The notes: generated by a model from the sequence alone, not told the origin. Numbered from the stretch's first letter, positions 29,941 through 41,971 are shown. The stretch is DNA of 64,000 nucleotides from Trichomonas vaginalis G3 (GCF_026262505.1 NC_067207.1:24706082-24770081); one strand, 5' to 3'. A program made the numbers and translations.

Positions 29941-32455
29941 CTGAGAAGGGATGAATATTTAAGAAAACTCAAATGGACAGTACCAAAATGAAATGTTAGT
30001 ATTGAAAAAAATGTTCCTTGACAAAATAAAACCAACTACAGAATAAATGACTGCAAGACTGAAAACATGGGTAAAAGCTTTCCCATTCACAAAGATATAT
30101 TGGTAACATGGAAAGAAAACCAGAATGGCTACAAAAACATATATTTGGAAACGAGCTTATCCATATGGACAACTCTGTTGAAGAGCTTGAACCGGAAACT
30201 CAGGAAAGAGTCATGCAAAAACAATAAAACGCCGAAAAAGGAAAAACTCCCCAATGACAAACATAATGACAAAATTCAGATATGGTTCCTGAGATCACTG
30301 GCCAAAGGATAAAGACTGGGAAATTTACAACAACTAGGTGAACATGAGGCAAAGATGCAACAACTTGAACAGAGGGCAAGTTACCAAAAGCGACACCAAA
30401 GAAGAAAGATAGAAACAAAGTGAAAGTAATGAAGAAGTAACTTTCATGCTAGTGAAAGTAGTGGCAATGAAGGAAAAGAAGAGCTTAAAAACTCATCAGG
30501 AAGAAAGTAAAGCTTGGTACGAGTGTTCTATTATGACACATTAAATATCCAACTATTCTATATTTTTACCCATATGAAATGTACGCCGCTCAGAATATAA
30601 CGCCAAACAGTTTTGGATGCCATGAACGGAAATGTTTCCGAATGGTTATAACGAATGCGACAATGCATTAGAAGGTCAGAAAATAGTTCCTGGAACTTAC
30701 GAATATACAACTGCTGTTTCTTTATGGAACGTAGTGAGTTTGGAGAAGGTTCTTCAACAACAGTATGATATTGCTTGCGACAGGTTTCATATAATTTCTA
30801 TTGAAACTCTTCTTATACGTGGAACAAGACATTGAAATAAACCTTTCTGCCAAGTTGTCTGACAAGAAAGGTTGCAATGGAATTTTCTATGTCGGATACC
30901 AATATGCTCCAGAAGTTTTCATGGGATATAAGATATTTCTAACTCTGACTTAGTTCAAACAGTAACATGGGCAAACTATGAATGGTTCGCTTTGGAGAAA
31001 CTCAGTACAACCACAAGCTAGAGAACAACAGACCAGTATGCAATATTGAGAAAATAAGAAGACTTGACCCTAACGTCCAGGAGTTTATGTTAACCTTTCT
31101 GGACAAACTGCAGCAGCAAGTAACCAAAGTAAAACTGAAACTTAGAGTTCCTTTTGTCATCTTTCCTCATCTTCAGGTTTTTAAAGATACTTGCCAAACT
31201 GGCAGGAAAAATTTCTATCGAACTTTACTCCAAGCAAAAATAACTTAGTCATGCATCCAACACAAGACCCATTCACTCTTACAGACGAACGGGACTCAAG
31301 TTTCGGAATTTTGCAAGAAGCAAGGTTGACTTTAGACTTTGGTTTCTCAAACTTCAACAATGAAGTAAACTATTATTTCAATGCTGCTGGAACTGCTTGG
31401 GACCCAGTTAAGTTCACATGCGAAAATTTGAATGCAAGAGAATAGAAAGCAGACTTGCAGTCTTATATGTTGGACCCAGATATTTCAAATGCTTTTAGCT
31501 GCCAAATATATTGCAGTTCCCACTTAATGTTCCCTATACACCAAATATCTGTCAAAGACTTTGCAGGTGAAGTTGGAAACCAAAGTGCTGACCCAGGTGC
31601 AAGAACAGATATGCTTTAACAACTGCAATGAAACATGCAGATACTATGTTTGTACTGTTCAGACGAACTATAAATGACTATTCTTTGTTTCTACAACCCT
31701 GGTATTAAAATATCATATAAACATAGATGGCAAATATTATCCAAGAGAAGAAATATTCTACAGTTGAGGATATGAGGTCATACAACTTGACATTAGATGC
31801 ATGAACTTTAACCAACAACTTCACAACAACCCATTACCCTGAAATGCAAAGTTCTATTATGCCATATGTGAAAGTATGGACTCATACAGGAGGTCAAAAA
31901 AACTCAATATACAAATGGAGACCGTTCAAACTTTTGGCTTGGCATTCCATTTGCTGACTCAGAAGACTTTAGGGTGTATTTCAACTGTTGGTACAGTTCA
32001 AATACAATATACCTGGTGACAGAGACGGTCCAGATGAATGAAAGCAAAGAAGTTTACAAACCAATAGCACTTTTCAACGGAAGATGCTCTTTTGAAGATT
32101 CGTTCGATGAAACCTGCTGGGGCTCCTCAGATTGGCATAACGACAGCTTCCATCGAGCAGATTTTGGCAGCAGGTTCAGTAAAGTTGTTCTTGAACTGAC
32201 TTCTCTCCTGTCAAATATTGACAGTACGGCCAGTTTTGACATAAATTGTATTATAAACTTACTTTAGAATATTCTGTAGTTTTGTGTGTTATATTTTTGT
32301 CAACTGTCAAGAACTTTCACCATTCTGGTTATACCAACTTTCTTTGCTTTATGAAAATATTTTGGTTCAGCAAAGACTGCTATTCTATAACATTTATCCA
32401 TTGTTTGTGTAAACAGAACTATCTGTCAATGTATTTGTATTCGTTTGTGATAAAA
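29941..32455. mobile_element. Short, error-rich middle copy of the second Polinton type
   Basis: Contains the end of the structural protein, the whole span of the major capsid gene and part of the antisense gene, in the same order as 24908-27440 and 34900-37430. It differs from them chiefly by dozens of small length differences, many in short base runs, and by few substitutions. It then jumps to the middle of the structural gene at 32456. Heavily broken. It may be low-coverage sequence or an assembly artefact rather than an old copy. Confidence 0.65.
30579..32179 (+). pseudogene. Major capsid protein, middle copy (heavily broken)
   Basis: Recognisable along its whole length by similarity to 35540-37147, from MYAAQNITP to the final segment. 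Very many small breaks. Confidence 0.6.
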
Positions 32456-35400
32456 CCTTCGTTTTATACAGAAACAAATAAGTGAAAACGAAAAGAAACT
32501 AGAATATGACAGACACACAAAGAAACTCAATGAGTTAAACGTAGAGAAAAAGAAGAAAGAAGAACAACTGAAAGAACTAAGTACAGAGGAATATGCGAAA
32601 AAAGTGTCAGAAAAAGCAGCAGAAGTAGCAAAAATGGAACAAGATGTTATAAATTTGAAAAACCATACTACTCAATATAAAGTACTGAAAGATGAAGAGA
32701 TAAAACAAAAAGCCCTGAAGACATATATGGATAGCGATGAGTATAAAAAGAAGTTGAAGCAAATGTAAAGGCAGAAAAACTTTTACAGTTGCAAAACCAA
32801 ACCGTACAGTATGAAAACTTAGCACAAGAAAGTAAAAAAACGACGCAGCCATGCAAAAGGCAATGAAAAGCGCAGAATATATAAAAGCTAATAATGACTG
32901 GTTAGATGCCCAAGCCAACGCCAAAAGCAGCCCAACTTATAGGGTCAATAAGGACAAAAATACAAGCGGATGAAGAAGCAAATGAAGCTTTAATGAATGC
33001 TGACTTTAAGAACGCCTTCGAAGCTCTTCATAGTAAGGTGAAACTAGTGAACGACTTCTCATCTGGAAAGAAACTGAAGTCTGAAGGTTTCGACAACGAG
33101 TTAAGAGAAGTAGCACAAAATATGACGAAAATAACAGATGCAGCAACGAGACAGGCAGTTCAAAGTGCCTATGACGCCGTTAGAGCAACTGTTGTGGAAA
33201 GTCAAGAAAAAGAGTTACAACAGACCAAAACAGACCTAGTAAATGCTTTCTTAAGAACGAAAAGTCAGGTAGGACATTATGCTGCAGATGGAACATATGT
33301 GCCAGCTGGTGGAACTTATATACCAGCTGGTGGAACTTATATACTAGCTAGTGGAACTTATATACCACCAAACCCTCCAAGAGAAGCACCTGCACCAGGA
33401 CTACCTAAAACATTTACATCGTCACATGGACACAGACACAGGCATGCAACAAAACCAACACAACAACCAACAGTTCAAAATCCAGCACAACAACCAACAG
33501 TTCAAAACACTGCACCACAACCAACAGTTCAAAACACTGCACCACAACCAACAGTTCAAAACACTGCACCACAACAACCACAAACAGAGCAAGGACATAA
33601 AAGAAGTAGAGAACAAGGAAACCAAGAATTCTTAAAAATGCTTAAGGAAAATTATGGTTACCCAGATACTCTTGACTTTAGTGACAGATATAAAGAAGCT
33701 ATTAGAAAGTTCAAGGAAGGAAATACTGACCCGAACCTATTTAGCTTTATGGTTCAGCACCAAATGGGATATAATTTCAAACCTGGAAAATACAAGCTCG
33801 CTAAGGGATATGATTTAATAGCATATCATCCAAATGACATGAATGAATTTACTCCGAGATATTTGGTGTCAGAGCTAAATGATAATTCAACTCTCTTCAT
33901 GAAACGCGTAAAAATAGAGACGGAACGAAAGAAGAAAGGTTTATGAGTCCGGATGACTTAGATAGGGAACTTTTTAAAAACGGTCTCGGAATATATGAAA
34001 TGCCAGCAGATGAGGTACAAGAAACTCCATAGGAAGAAGTTCAGATACAACCAGACATGGAAGAAATAGTTCAGCAACAACAGCTAGAAGAGCCTGAAGG
34101 AAACAAACAAGTCCCTCCTTTGGAAATTAACTTCACAGAACTAGATGAAGATTTGGAACAGCCGAAAAATCTTGACCCTCAACAAGTGTATGCGGGAATA
34201 TGGAATCTTTCCAAGAGTCTAAGAAAAATTCGGCTGACATAGTAGAAGAATATCGAAAAATGTTCGCCGACATACAAAAGACTCCAACATCAGATGAAAA
34301 TATTCAGCATAGAATGGAAGTACTGAAAGAAAGTGTACGCAAATACAACAATCCTTTTTACTTACGACCATATAACGTTCAATCTTTGGCTGAACTCGGT
34401 GAAAAAAAAGGTTAAATTTCACCAAAACATATAGAAAATGAAACATTGTTTTAAAGTTCATTCAGAACCTAACCAATATGGAAACAAACCTACTTTTGTT
34501 TCTGCAGACTATGGAACTACAATGAGATGGGGTCATAAAGCTAATTCGGATAGGTGGTTCATAAACTTACAACCACAATTCCAAGAAGTTGTAGACGCAA
34601 TGGAAGTGAATGGTGAACCAGATATAGCTGGTATTTTCAGCGCGGCTTTAATGCCATTGAAAGATATGAAACATGCAGATATTTTGGACCAGTATGAAAT
34701 GAACATGGCTGATGGAAATATAACACCTGACGTTCTAAAACATTTATCTCAAAGAACTACACAGAACCATAAAGATGGTATATTTGGTGAAGAGTTTAGA
34801 AAGAAAGTTAGGGAGATAGAAGGAAGAGAACCTATTGTACATGACCTTGCAAACGAAAGTTGCAAAATGTCATAAAAACTTACTTTGCAGACAATGAACT
34901 GAGAAGGGATGAATATTTAAGAAAACTCAAATGGACAGTACCAAATGAAATGTTAGTATTGAAAAACAGTTCCTTGACAAAATAAAACCAACTACAGAAA
35001 TAAATGACGCAAGACTGAAACATTGGGTAAAAGCTTTCCCATTCACAAAAGATATTATTGGTAACATGGAAAAGAAAACCAGAATGGCTACAAAAACAAT
35101 ATTTGGAAACGAGCTTATTCCATATGGACAAGCTATATTTGAAGAGCTTGAACCGGAAACTCAGGAAAGAGTCATGCAAACAATACGCGAAGACTCAAAT
35201 ACAAACTATGACAAAATCTTCTAGGATATTGGTTACCTGAGATGGGCGACAAGCCCAAAGGCAAAAAGGACATGGGAAATTTACAACATACTAGGTGAAC
35301 ATGAGGCAAAGATGCAACAACTTGAAGCAGAGGGCAAGTTACCAAAAGCGACACCAAAGAAGAAGAGAAGAGTAGAACAAAGTGAAAATAGTGAAGAAGT

Positions 35401-35503
35401 AACTTCATCTAGTGAAAGTAGTGGCAATGAAGGAAAAAGAAGAGTTAAAAAACTCAGTCAGGAAGAAAGTAAAGCTTGGTCCGAGTGGGTTCTATTATGA
35501 CAC
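32456..35503 (+). pseudogene. Structural protein, third copy (front missing)
   Basis: Starts in the coiled-coil region and continues to the Ser/Glu-rich basic tail. It carries more copies of the PAGGTYI repeat (33295-33365) than the other copies and a different number of PTVQN repeats (33465-33575). Broken, about ten breaks. Confidence 0.6.
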
Positions 35504-35539
35504 ATAAATCCAACTATTCTATATTTTTACCCATATGAA

Positions 35540-37147
35540 ATGTACGCCGCTCAGAATATAACGCCAACAGTTTTGGATGCCATGAACGGAAATGTTTCCG
35601 AATGGTATAACGAATGCGACAATGCCATTAGAAGGTCAGAAATAGTTCCTGGAACTTACGAATATACAACTGCTGTTTCTTATGGAAACGTAGGTGAGTT
35701 TGGAGAAGGTTCTTCAACAACAGTAGATATTGCTTGCGACAGGTTTCATATTATTTCTATTGACAACTCATTCTTATACGTGGAACAAGACATTGAAATA
35801 AAACCTTCTGCCAAGTTGTCTGACAAGAAAGGTTGCAATGGAATTTTCTATGTCGGATACCAATATGCTCCAGAAGTTTTCATGGGATATAAGATATATT
35901 CTAACTCTGACTTAGTTCAAACAGTAACATGGGCAAACTATGAATGGTTCGCTTTGAGAAACTCAGTACAACCACAAGCTAGAGAACAAACAGACCAGTA
36001 TGCAACTATTGAGAAAATAAGAAGACTTGACCCTAACGTTCCAGGAGTTTATGTTAACCTTTCTGGACAAACTGCAGCAGCAGTAACCAAAGTAAAACTG
36101 AAACTTAGAGTTCCTTTGTCATCTTTCCTCATCTTCAGGTTTTTAAGATACTTGCCAAACTGGGCAGGAAAAATTTCTATCGAACTTACTCCAAGCAAAA
36201 ATAACTTAGTCATTGCACCAACACAAGACCCATTCACTATTACAGACGTAAAGGGAACAAATCAAACGTCATTCGCCGAATTTTGCAAAGACAAAGTTGA
36301 CTTAGACTTTGGTTTCTCAAACTTCAACAATGAAGTAAACTATTATTTCAATGCTGCTGGAACTGCTTGGGACCCAGTTAAGTTTACATGCGAAAAATTT
36401 GAATGCAAGAGAATAGAAAGCAGACTTGCAGTCTATATGTTGGACCCAGATATTTCAAATGCTTTAGCTGCCAAATATATTGCAGTTCCACTTATGTTCC
36501 CTATACACCAAATATCTGTCAAAGACTTTGCAGGTGAAGTTGGAAACCAAAGTGCTGACCCAGGTGCAAGAACAGATATTGCTTTAACAACTGCAATGAA
36601 ACATGCAGATACTATGTTTGTACTGTTCAGACGAACTATAAATGACTATTCTTGTTTCTACAACCCCGGTATTAAATATCATATAAACATAGATGGCAAA
36701 TATTATCCAAGAGAAGAATATTCTACAGTTGAGGATATGAGGTCATACAACTTGACATTAGATGCTATGAACTTTAACAACAACTTCACAACAACCATTA
36801 ACCCTGAAATGCAAAGTTCTATTATGCCATATGTGAAAGTATGGACTCATACAGGAGGTCAAAAAACTCAATATACAAATGGAGACCGTTCAAACTTTTG
36901 GCTTGGCATTCCATTTGCTGACTCAGAAGACTTTATGGGTGGTATTTCAACTGTTAGTACTGTACAAATACAATATACTGGTGACAGAGACGGTCCAGAT
37001 GAACTGAGAGCAAAGAAGTTTACAAAACCAATAGCACTTTTCACGGAAGATGCTCTTTTGAAGATTCGTTCGATGAAACCTGCTGGGGCTCCTCAGATTG
37101 GCATAACGACAGCTTCCATCGAGCAGATTTTGGCAGCAGGTCAGTAA
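35540..37147 (+). CDS. Polinton major capsid protein (double jelly roll), whole
   Basis: Frame of 535 residues starting MYAAQNITPTVLDAMNGN, just after a short AT-rich gap from the structural gene. Predominantly beta. The segment LSSFLIFRFLRYLPNWAGK, followed by a strand, sits where Polinton and virophage major capsids have their first-barrel helix (PL-x-x-hydrophobic-FF motif). Asn-rich loops follow, and the second half has YHINIDGKYYPREEYSTVED. About 500-650 residues is the usual length. It would form the hexameric shell of an icosahedral virion. Assignment rests on length, strand content and location beside the structural protein, minor capsid and packaging genes; a structural comparison would settle it. 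Looks whole. Confidence 0.7.
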   Translation: MYAAQNITPTVLDAMNGNVSEWYNECDNAIRRSEIVPGTYEYTTAVSYGNVGEFGEGSSTTVDIACDRFHIISIDNSFLYVEQDIEIKPSAKLSDKKGCNGIFYVGYQYAPEVFMGYKIYSNSDLVQTVTWANYEWFALRNSVQPQAREQTDQYATIEKIRRLDPNVPGVYVNLSGQTAAAVTKVKLKLRVPLSSFLIFRFLRYLPNWAGKISIELTPSKNNLVIAPTQDPFTITDVKGTNQTSFAEFCKDKVDLDFGFSNFNNEVNYYFNAAGTAWDPVKFTCEKFECKRIESRLAVYMLDPDISNALAAKYIAVPLMFPIHQISVKDFAGEVGNQSADPGARTDIALTTAMKHADTMFVLFRRTINDYSCFYNPGIKYHINIDGKYYPREEYSTVEDMRSYNLTLDAMNFNNNFTTTINPEMQSSIMPYVKVWTHTGGQKTQYTNGDRSNFWLGIPFADSEDFMGGISTVSTVQIQYTGDRDGPDELRAKKFTKPIALFTEDALLKIRSMKPAGAPQIGITTASIEQILAAGQ

Positions 37148-37460
37148 GTTGTTCTTTGACACTTTTCTCACCATCGTAAATAGTTATGACACCTGTTTTG
37201 ACATAATATTGTATTATAAACTTTCCTTTAGTAATATCGGTCAGTTTTGTTGTTATATTTTTGTCAACGTCAAGAACTTTCACCATTTCAGTTATACCAA
37301 CTTTCTTTGCTTTATGGAAATATTTTGGTTCAGCAAATATTGCTATTCTATAACATTTACCATTGTTTGTATAAAGAACTATTCTGTCAATGTATTTGTA
37401 TTGTTTGTGTGTGTAAACTTTGTTCTGCTTCAATTCGAAGAGATACTCGAATACGTCCAT
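37041..37460 (-). CDS. 139-aa protein overlapping the major capsid gene in antisense
   Basis: Starts MDVFEYLFELKQNKVYTHKQ. The first ~100 residues form a compact strand/helix pattern (YIDRIVLYTNNGKCYRIAIF; GKFIIQYYVKTGVITIYDG). The last ~35 codons read through the end of the convergent capsid gene (107 bp overlap). The same overlap exists at 27054-27160. Function unknown. The start lies 30 bp from the divergent CCG gene, so the short gap is probably a two-way promoter. Confidence 0.55.
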   Translation of the reverse strand: MDVFEYLFELKQNKVYTHKQYKYIDRIVLYTNNGKCYRIAIFAEPKYFHKAKKVGITEMVKVLDVDKNITTKLTDITKGKFIIQYYVKTGVITIYDGEKSVKEQLTDLLPKSARWKLSLCQSEEPQQVSSNESSKEHLP

Positions 37461-37490
37461 CTTTTTATTCTAAGTAAAATGTCATTTCCG

Positions 37491-38043
37491 AAAAATAGAA
37501 GCGTGAGTGTTTCAAAAGGTTTAATGGCGGTGGCAGATGTGAAGTTAAATTCACCAACTCAAACAAACAGTCAAAGTGTTATTGTCAATGTCAAAGACAG
37601 AGATGTTGAAGTGGGGAAACCATACGAAGACGAAGATGGTATAACAATTGTTCCTGTAAAAGAACAACCAACATATCCTGAAGTTAGCAGAGACTTAAGT
37701 TCTGTTGCAGATATTCGAAACGACTACCAACAACTGAAAGACAAACTTCAAACTCAGGAGAAGATTTGTCAAGCTTTAAGTATAATGTTAAGCTTGGTCG
37801 AACACAACCCTGTAAAAGTGAACTCATATGTCATTGCACCTCATGAAGTTTTGAAAGAACTATTGAAACTTTGACAGAGGCAGACGATATAAACATCAAA
37901 GAAATAGAACCCGACATTAGTTGCTGTGGTGTTTCATATAATGTCATTGACAAGATATACGTTATGAAAGGAGGTGAAACGTTGAACTTAAAGTATAGTT
38001 TCCCAGACGTCATAAAATATTTGACGACCACAACATTTCATTA
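37491..38043 (+). pseudogene. CCG-motif Polinton protein, third copy
   Basis: Starts MSFPKNRSVSVSKGLMAVAD at ATG 37491. Coiled coil at residues ~75-100 and the DISCCG motif near residue 145. Same family as 10440-11078 in the PolB type, where the order relative to the minor capsid candidate is also kept. Role unknown, likely in virion assembly. Broken, about one break. Confidence 0.5.
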
Positions 38044-38063
38044 AAAATTTATTTGCTAAGTAA

Positions 38064-38858
38064 ATGGCAGAAGATATAATGGTTTATACTATTACGACTA
38101 AAAACCCTGAGTCATATAATTCTATAACAACAAACTTACAAAGTCCTCAAGACGGTATTGTAAACTAACTTTAAACACAATGACGACTAAAGCCTGTTTT
38201 GCTCTTTTGACACCAGAAGACTTTATTGTTGTGAATGGTAAAAAATACTCCTTTGAAGATACTTACTCAGATATACCACCAACAGGTTTTGTTGACTTAT
38301 TTAATACTTTAAGTACGGTGTAACATGTGCTGCAACTAGAGCAGGTTTCATTATGTTTGGATGTCCGACTGAGTTTACTATAAACGATATGAGCTATAAT
38401 ACAAAACTTATTTCTGGTTTTTACTACCAACAGTTTCCTATAACAGGAAAAGGTGTCATACAAGGAATGTCTATTCCATTGACATTAAGCACACCAATCT
38501 TATATATTGTTTCAAACTTAGGTTCAAAGTGTTATTCGAATGTCGACAGAAACTATTATGACCAAAAGATACTTATGCGTATAAACAATACTTTCTCTGC
38601 TGGTTTGCCTATTGTTCATTCGAATGCAGATTTTCAACCTTAGTGAACTCAAACACTTTGGCAAGTATAACGTTGACATTAGTTGACGCAAACTTTGTTC
38701 CTGTAAAACTTTTATTTCCTATGTATTTGTCAATGACGGCAGAAAGTTTCGAATTGGAAGATGCAACTGGTGAAAGTATTGTATTACAAGAACAACTTCA
38801 ACAACAAATAGCTCAAGAACAACAAATGCAACAAATGCAACAACAAAGTCAAGAATAA
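38064..38858 (+). pseudogene. Minor capsid (penton-like) candidate, second copy
   Basis: Matches 28075-28881 along its length, with a slightly shorter Gln/Met tail. Broken, about two or three breaks. Confidence 0.5.
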
Positions 38859-38887
38859 AAAAAATATTTTTTTTATTTTTATAAAAA

Positions 38888-40122
38888 TGTACAGAATAGA
38901 TGTTTCAGATTTTATGACTTCCAAGCATTCAGAAATATGTGTCCATTTCGAGACTATAACAAAGCAGTCGAGAATTTGAAACGTTTAGTCATTTATGTTG
39001 ACTCTGCCCCAGAATGTTATGTCATGAAAGAATGGGATGTTGTCTTTAACAAACCTAAAGCGACAATAGTTTCAGAACAAGAATGTAGACAGAAACTTAA
39101 GAAAATAAAAGTCGTACAAGTTGGAATGAAGATGTTAGATGCTTGGGATATCTTATTGTCAAAGTTAGAAGATTTTTCAGTTCGAGGTATAAAGTTCTTA
39201 TACACCTTCTCCAAACTTCTATTCTATCTTCACTGGATATAAATATGAACAAGTAGAATGGAAAGAAAATATTATAGAAGCTTGGTTAGACCATGTCAAA
39301 GAAATTATATGCAATGGAAACGAAAGAGTCTATGAGTATATCTTATGTTGGTTTGCAAACATCTTACAACATCCAAGTGCTAAGAATGAAACTGCTCTCA
39401 TTATAATTGGAAAACAAGGAACTGGTAAGAACACATTCTTTACAGATATCTTATGCAAACTGTTAGAGGGCTATTCGAATCCGAATATGACAAACTTAGA
39501 AAACATCTGCGGTAAATTTAACTCTTCAATTGAGAATATGAAACTTATAGTTTGCAATGAACTTCAAAGTATAGATACAACAAAAGTTTTGAACTCAGAT
39601 GCTTTGAAGAGTCTTATAACAGACAAAGTTGGAGTTGTTGAAAGAAAATATAAAGACCAAAGAGTTTGTGAAAATGTTGCAAACTTCATTATGGTTTCAA
39701 ACAATGCTGTTCCGATGAAGTTAGAAAGTTCTGACAGAAGATATGTAGTTGTCAGAACGTCAGAAGCTCATATGCAAGATACAGAATATTTTGACGACTT
39801 AGCAGAAACTTTGACATCTGACTTTTACAACCACTTGTTCTCATATTTTATGACATTAGATATTTCAAAGTTCAATCCAAGACAAATTCCACATACCGAA
39901 GAGAGACAAACATTGTTAGAAGCAAACAAGAGTGTATATGAACTGTTCATAGATGAAACTGACTTTGAGTGTTTAGATGAAAGGTCATTGTACGATTCGT
40001 ATAAACAATATTGTCAAGAATATGGTTATATGACAGCGTCTAAACGAACATTCTTGGCAAATGTCAAAAGTCTTTTAGACGTACAGAATGGTGTATATAC
40101 AAAGAAAATTTTTTATGAGTAA
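38888..40122 (+). pseudogene. Superfamily 3 helicase (D5-like)
   Basis: Replicative helicase of the element. It shows a D5-type lead-in (VYEYILCWFANILQHPSAKN), Walker A IIGKQGTGKNTFF, a Walker B-type strand (MKLIVCNEL), motif C with NFIMVSNN and a following Arg pair (SSDRRYVVVRT), and a C-terminal winged-helix-like part (SLYDSYKQYCQEYGYMTASK). SF3 helicases replace or assist PolB in virophages and Polinton-like viruses. It follows the minor capsid gene after an A/T run. Broken, one or two breaks in the front; the ATPase half is open. Confidence 0.8.
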
Positions 40123-40158
40123 ATTTTTAAAAAAATATTTTTTTAGCCGATAGAAAAG

Positions 40159-40578
40159 ATGACAAAATTCATCTCAGTAAACAAGTACATGTCAGGACTT
40201 AAAGAAGAACTAGACCCATTCACATATTTGAATGTTTACTTCTACCATTTTGAAAAGTCTTCATTCAGCAAAGTTTGGAACATCGAACCAGTTAAGTTTG
40301 CTATTGTGACTAAAAATGGTGCGAAATTTGAAGACTTAGACATAGAAGGTTTGTTAGCAATCAAAGAAAGTTTTGACAGAAGGTTTTCAAACCTTAAAGA
40401 AGGCAAAGCATACAAACTTGTTATACCTTATGAACCAAAGAAAGCAGACGACTATGAATATTATGAGTCTAAAGTTGTAGAAGTTCAAGGTAAATTGGGT
40501 AAAAAGATTTTAGAGTCTAAGCCAGTGTTTACTCCTAAAGAGGAAGAGAACATTGACATTGACCCAGAAATGTTCTAA
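40159..40578 (+). CDS. 139-aa protein with acidic tail (possible ssDNA-binding protein)
   Basis: Whole frame starting MTKFISVNKYMSGLKEELDP. Strand-rich body with PFTYLNVYFYHFEKSSF and VKFAIVTKNG, a helix, then KPVFTPKEEENIDIDPEMF. The acidic last residues with a final Phe are typical of SSB-type tails that recruit replication proteins. It follows the helicase by 36 bp on the same strand. The counterpart by position is 1733-2206. No OB-fold confirmed, so the role is inference. Confidence 0.5.
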   Translation: MTKFISVNKYMSGLKEELDPFTYLNVYFYHFEKSSFSKVWNIEPVKFAIVTKNGAKFEDLDIEGLLAIKESFDRRFSNLKEGKAYKLVIPYEPKKADDYEYYESKVVEVQGKLGKKILESKPVFTPKEEENIDIDPEMF

Positions 40579-40594
40579 AAATAAAATTTTATTT

Positions 40595-41043
40595 TTACAT
40601 GTCAAATTTCTTTTTCTCTGGAACTGGTTCAGGTTCTTTCTTCTCTTCTTCTTTTTTCTCTTTCTTTTCTTTCTTCTTCTTTTCTGGTGGAGTTATGTCA
40701 AATTTCTCCGAACCATATTTATGTAAAAGTTCTTTGTCCTTTAATAGCTCATCTATTCTGTTTTCTATTTCATCTTCAAGAACAGCGCATGTGTCTTCTT
40801 TGCATTCTAAGAACTTTTGTTGGACTTCATCTTTCCAATCGGCGTCATCTCTGTCAACAAGTCTGTCATTGACAAATTTTAAGACTTCTCTGCCTAATGT
40901 TTTATGGTTCTTGTCATATTCCAGAAACAGAACTTTAGAACAAATTCACCTTTCTTGTTTACACTATGTAAGATTTTATGGTCGACAGATGTTTTGCTGT
41001 CAAAAAGTTTGTCTCGAATATAGATAGCGAAATCGCTAGACAT
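40595..41043 (-). pseudogene. Charged protein with Lys/Glu-rich tail (~145 aa)
   Basis: Minus-strand gene starting MSSDFAIYIRDKLFDSKTSV, with a helical acidic middle (VQQKFLECKEDTCAVLEDEI) and a run of Lys and Glu near the end (EKKKKEKKEKKEEEKK), finishing in EPVPEKKKFDM. Convergent with the SSB-like gene and divergent from the ATPase (36 bp gap). No family recognised. Broken, about one break. Confidence 0.45.
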
Positions 41044-41078
41044 TTTCTAAAAGATAAAAATTTAATTTTTCTAAAAAT

Positions 41079-41955
41079 ATGTTAGAAAAAAAGTTTGCTG
41101 ACATTGACAAGAAAATTTGAGAATGTTTTAAACAAGAACAAGGTGAAGTTAGAAAATGCTCAGATAAAGCCTATACATGACAAGTTCTTATTTGCTCAGA
41201 ATGGTATAACAGGTCTAATTGCACCACCTGGGTCTGGTAAGACTTTCACTTATCTTAAAATGGCTGCACAACAACAAGAACTAGATGAGAAGAACCCATT
41301 CTATGAGTTAGTTGTTATTTGTAGTACTTCTGGTCAATTTGACCAAACCGTCAATTCGTTCAAAGATATTATAAAGAAGTCTAAGTTAGTATGTATAAAG
41401 GATACTGAGTTGTTAGATTGGATAAAGAAGTACCAAAGAAGAGTTTTGAAGTATAATGCTATAAATGAGTATATAAATTCTAAGTTTAAAGACCCAAATG
41501 AGGAAATGCAGAGAATATTAGAGAAGAAACACTTCAGAAACAAACAGAAAGAGATAGAATACATTTCGAAGAAATTGCAATCTTACGATTGGAAGACATA
41601 CCCTCATAGATGTCTTCTTATCTTAGATGATTTCGCCTCTCATCCTTTGTTAAAGAATAGAGAACAAGATATGTGTCGAATTCTTAAGAAGCTCAGACAC
41701 TTTAACATCTCAGTTGTCATTTGTGTACAGACAGCAAAGAGTTTAAGTAAGGATGTTAAAAGAATACTGACTGACATTATACTTTTCCCCGGATTGTCCG
41801 AAGACGATTTCATGGAACTTATGAAAGAGTCCATGGCAGGTAAGTTTGACAGACATGAACTATGGGAGAAGTACAAAGTCATACAAGACCCTCATACTTC
41901 TTTCAGAATTCATATCTACGCAAACAAAGTTCAAATTGTAAAAAGTCAAGCTTGA
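41079..41955 (+). pseudogene. A32/FtsK-type packaging ATPase, second type
   Basis: DNA-packaging motor: GLIAPPGSGKTFTYLKM (Walker A), a helical insert, CLLILDDFAS (Walker B with Asp-Asp), a sensor strand (ISVVICVQTAKSL) and the end RIHIYANKVQIVK. About 287 residues, the usual size for Polinton ATPases. The Walker motifs and order match the family; the PolB-type homologue at 11375-12396 is distant. Followed at 17 bp by the convergent KilA-N gene. Nearly whole: at most one break, near the front. Confidence 0.8.
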
Positions 41956-41971
41956 AAAATAAAGAGTTCAT

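Noticed and set aside
40599-41027. Ser/Phe-rich plus-strand protein
   Set aside because: Complement of the Lys/Glu-rich minus-strand gene at 40595-41043; its composition is explained by the Lys/Glu codons opposite.
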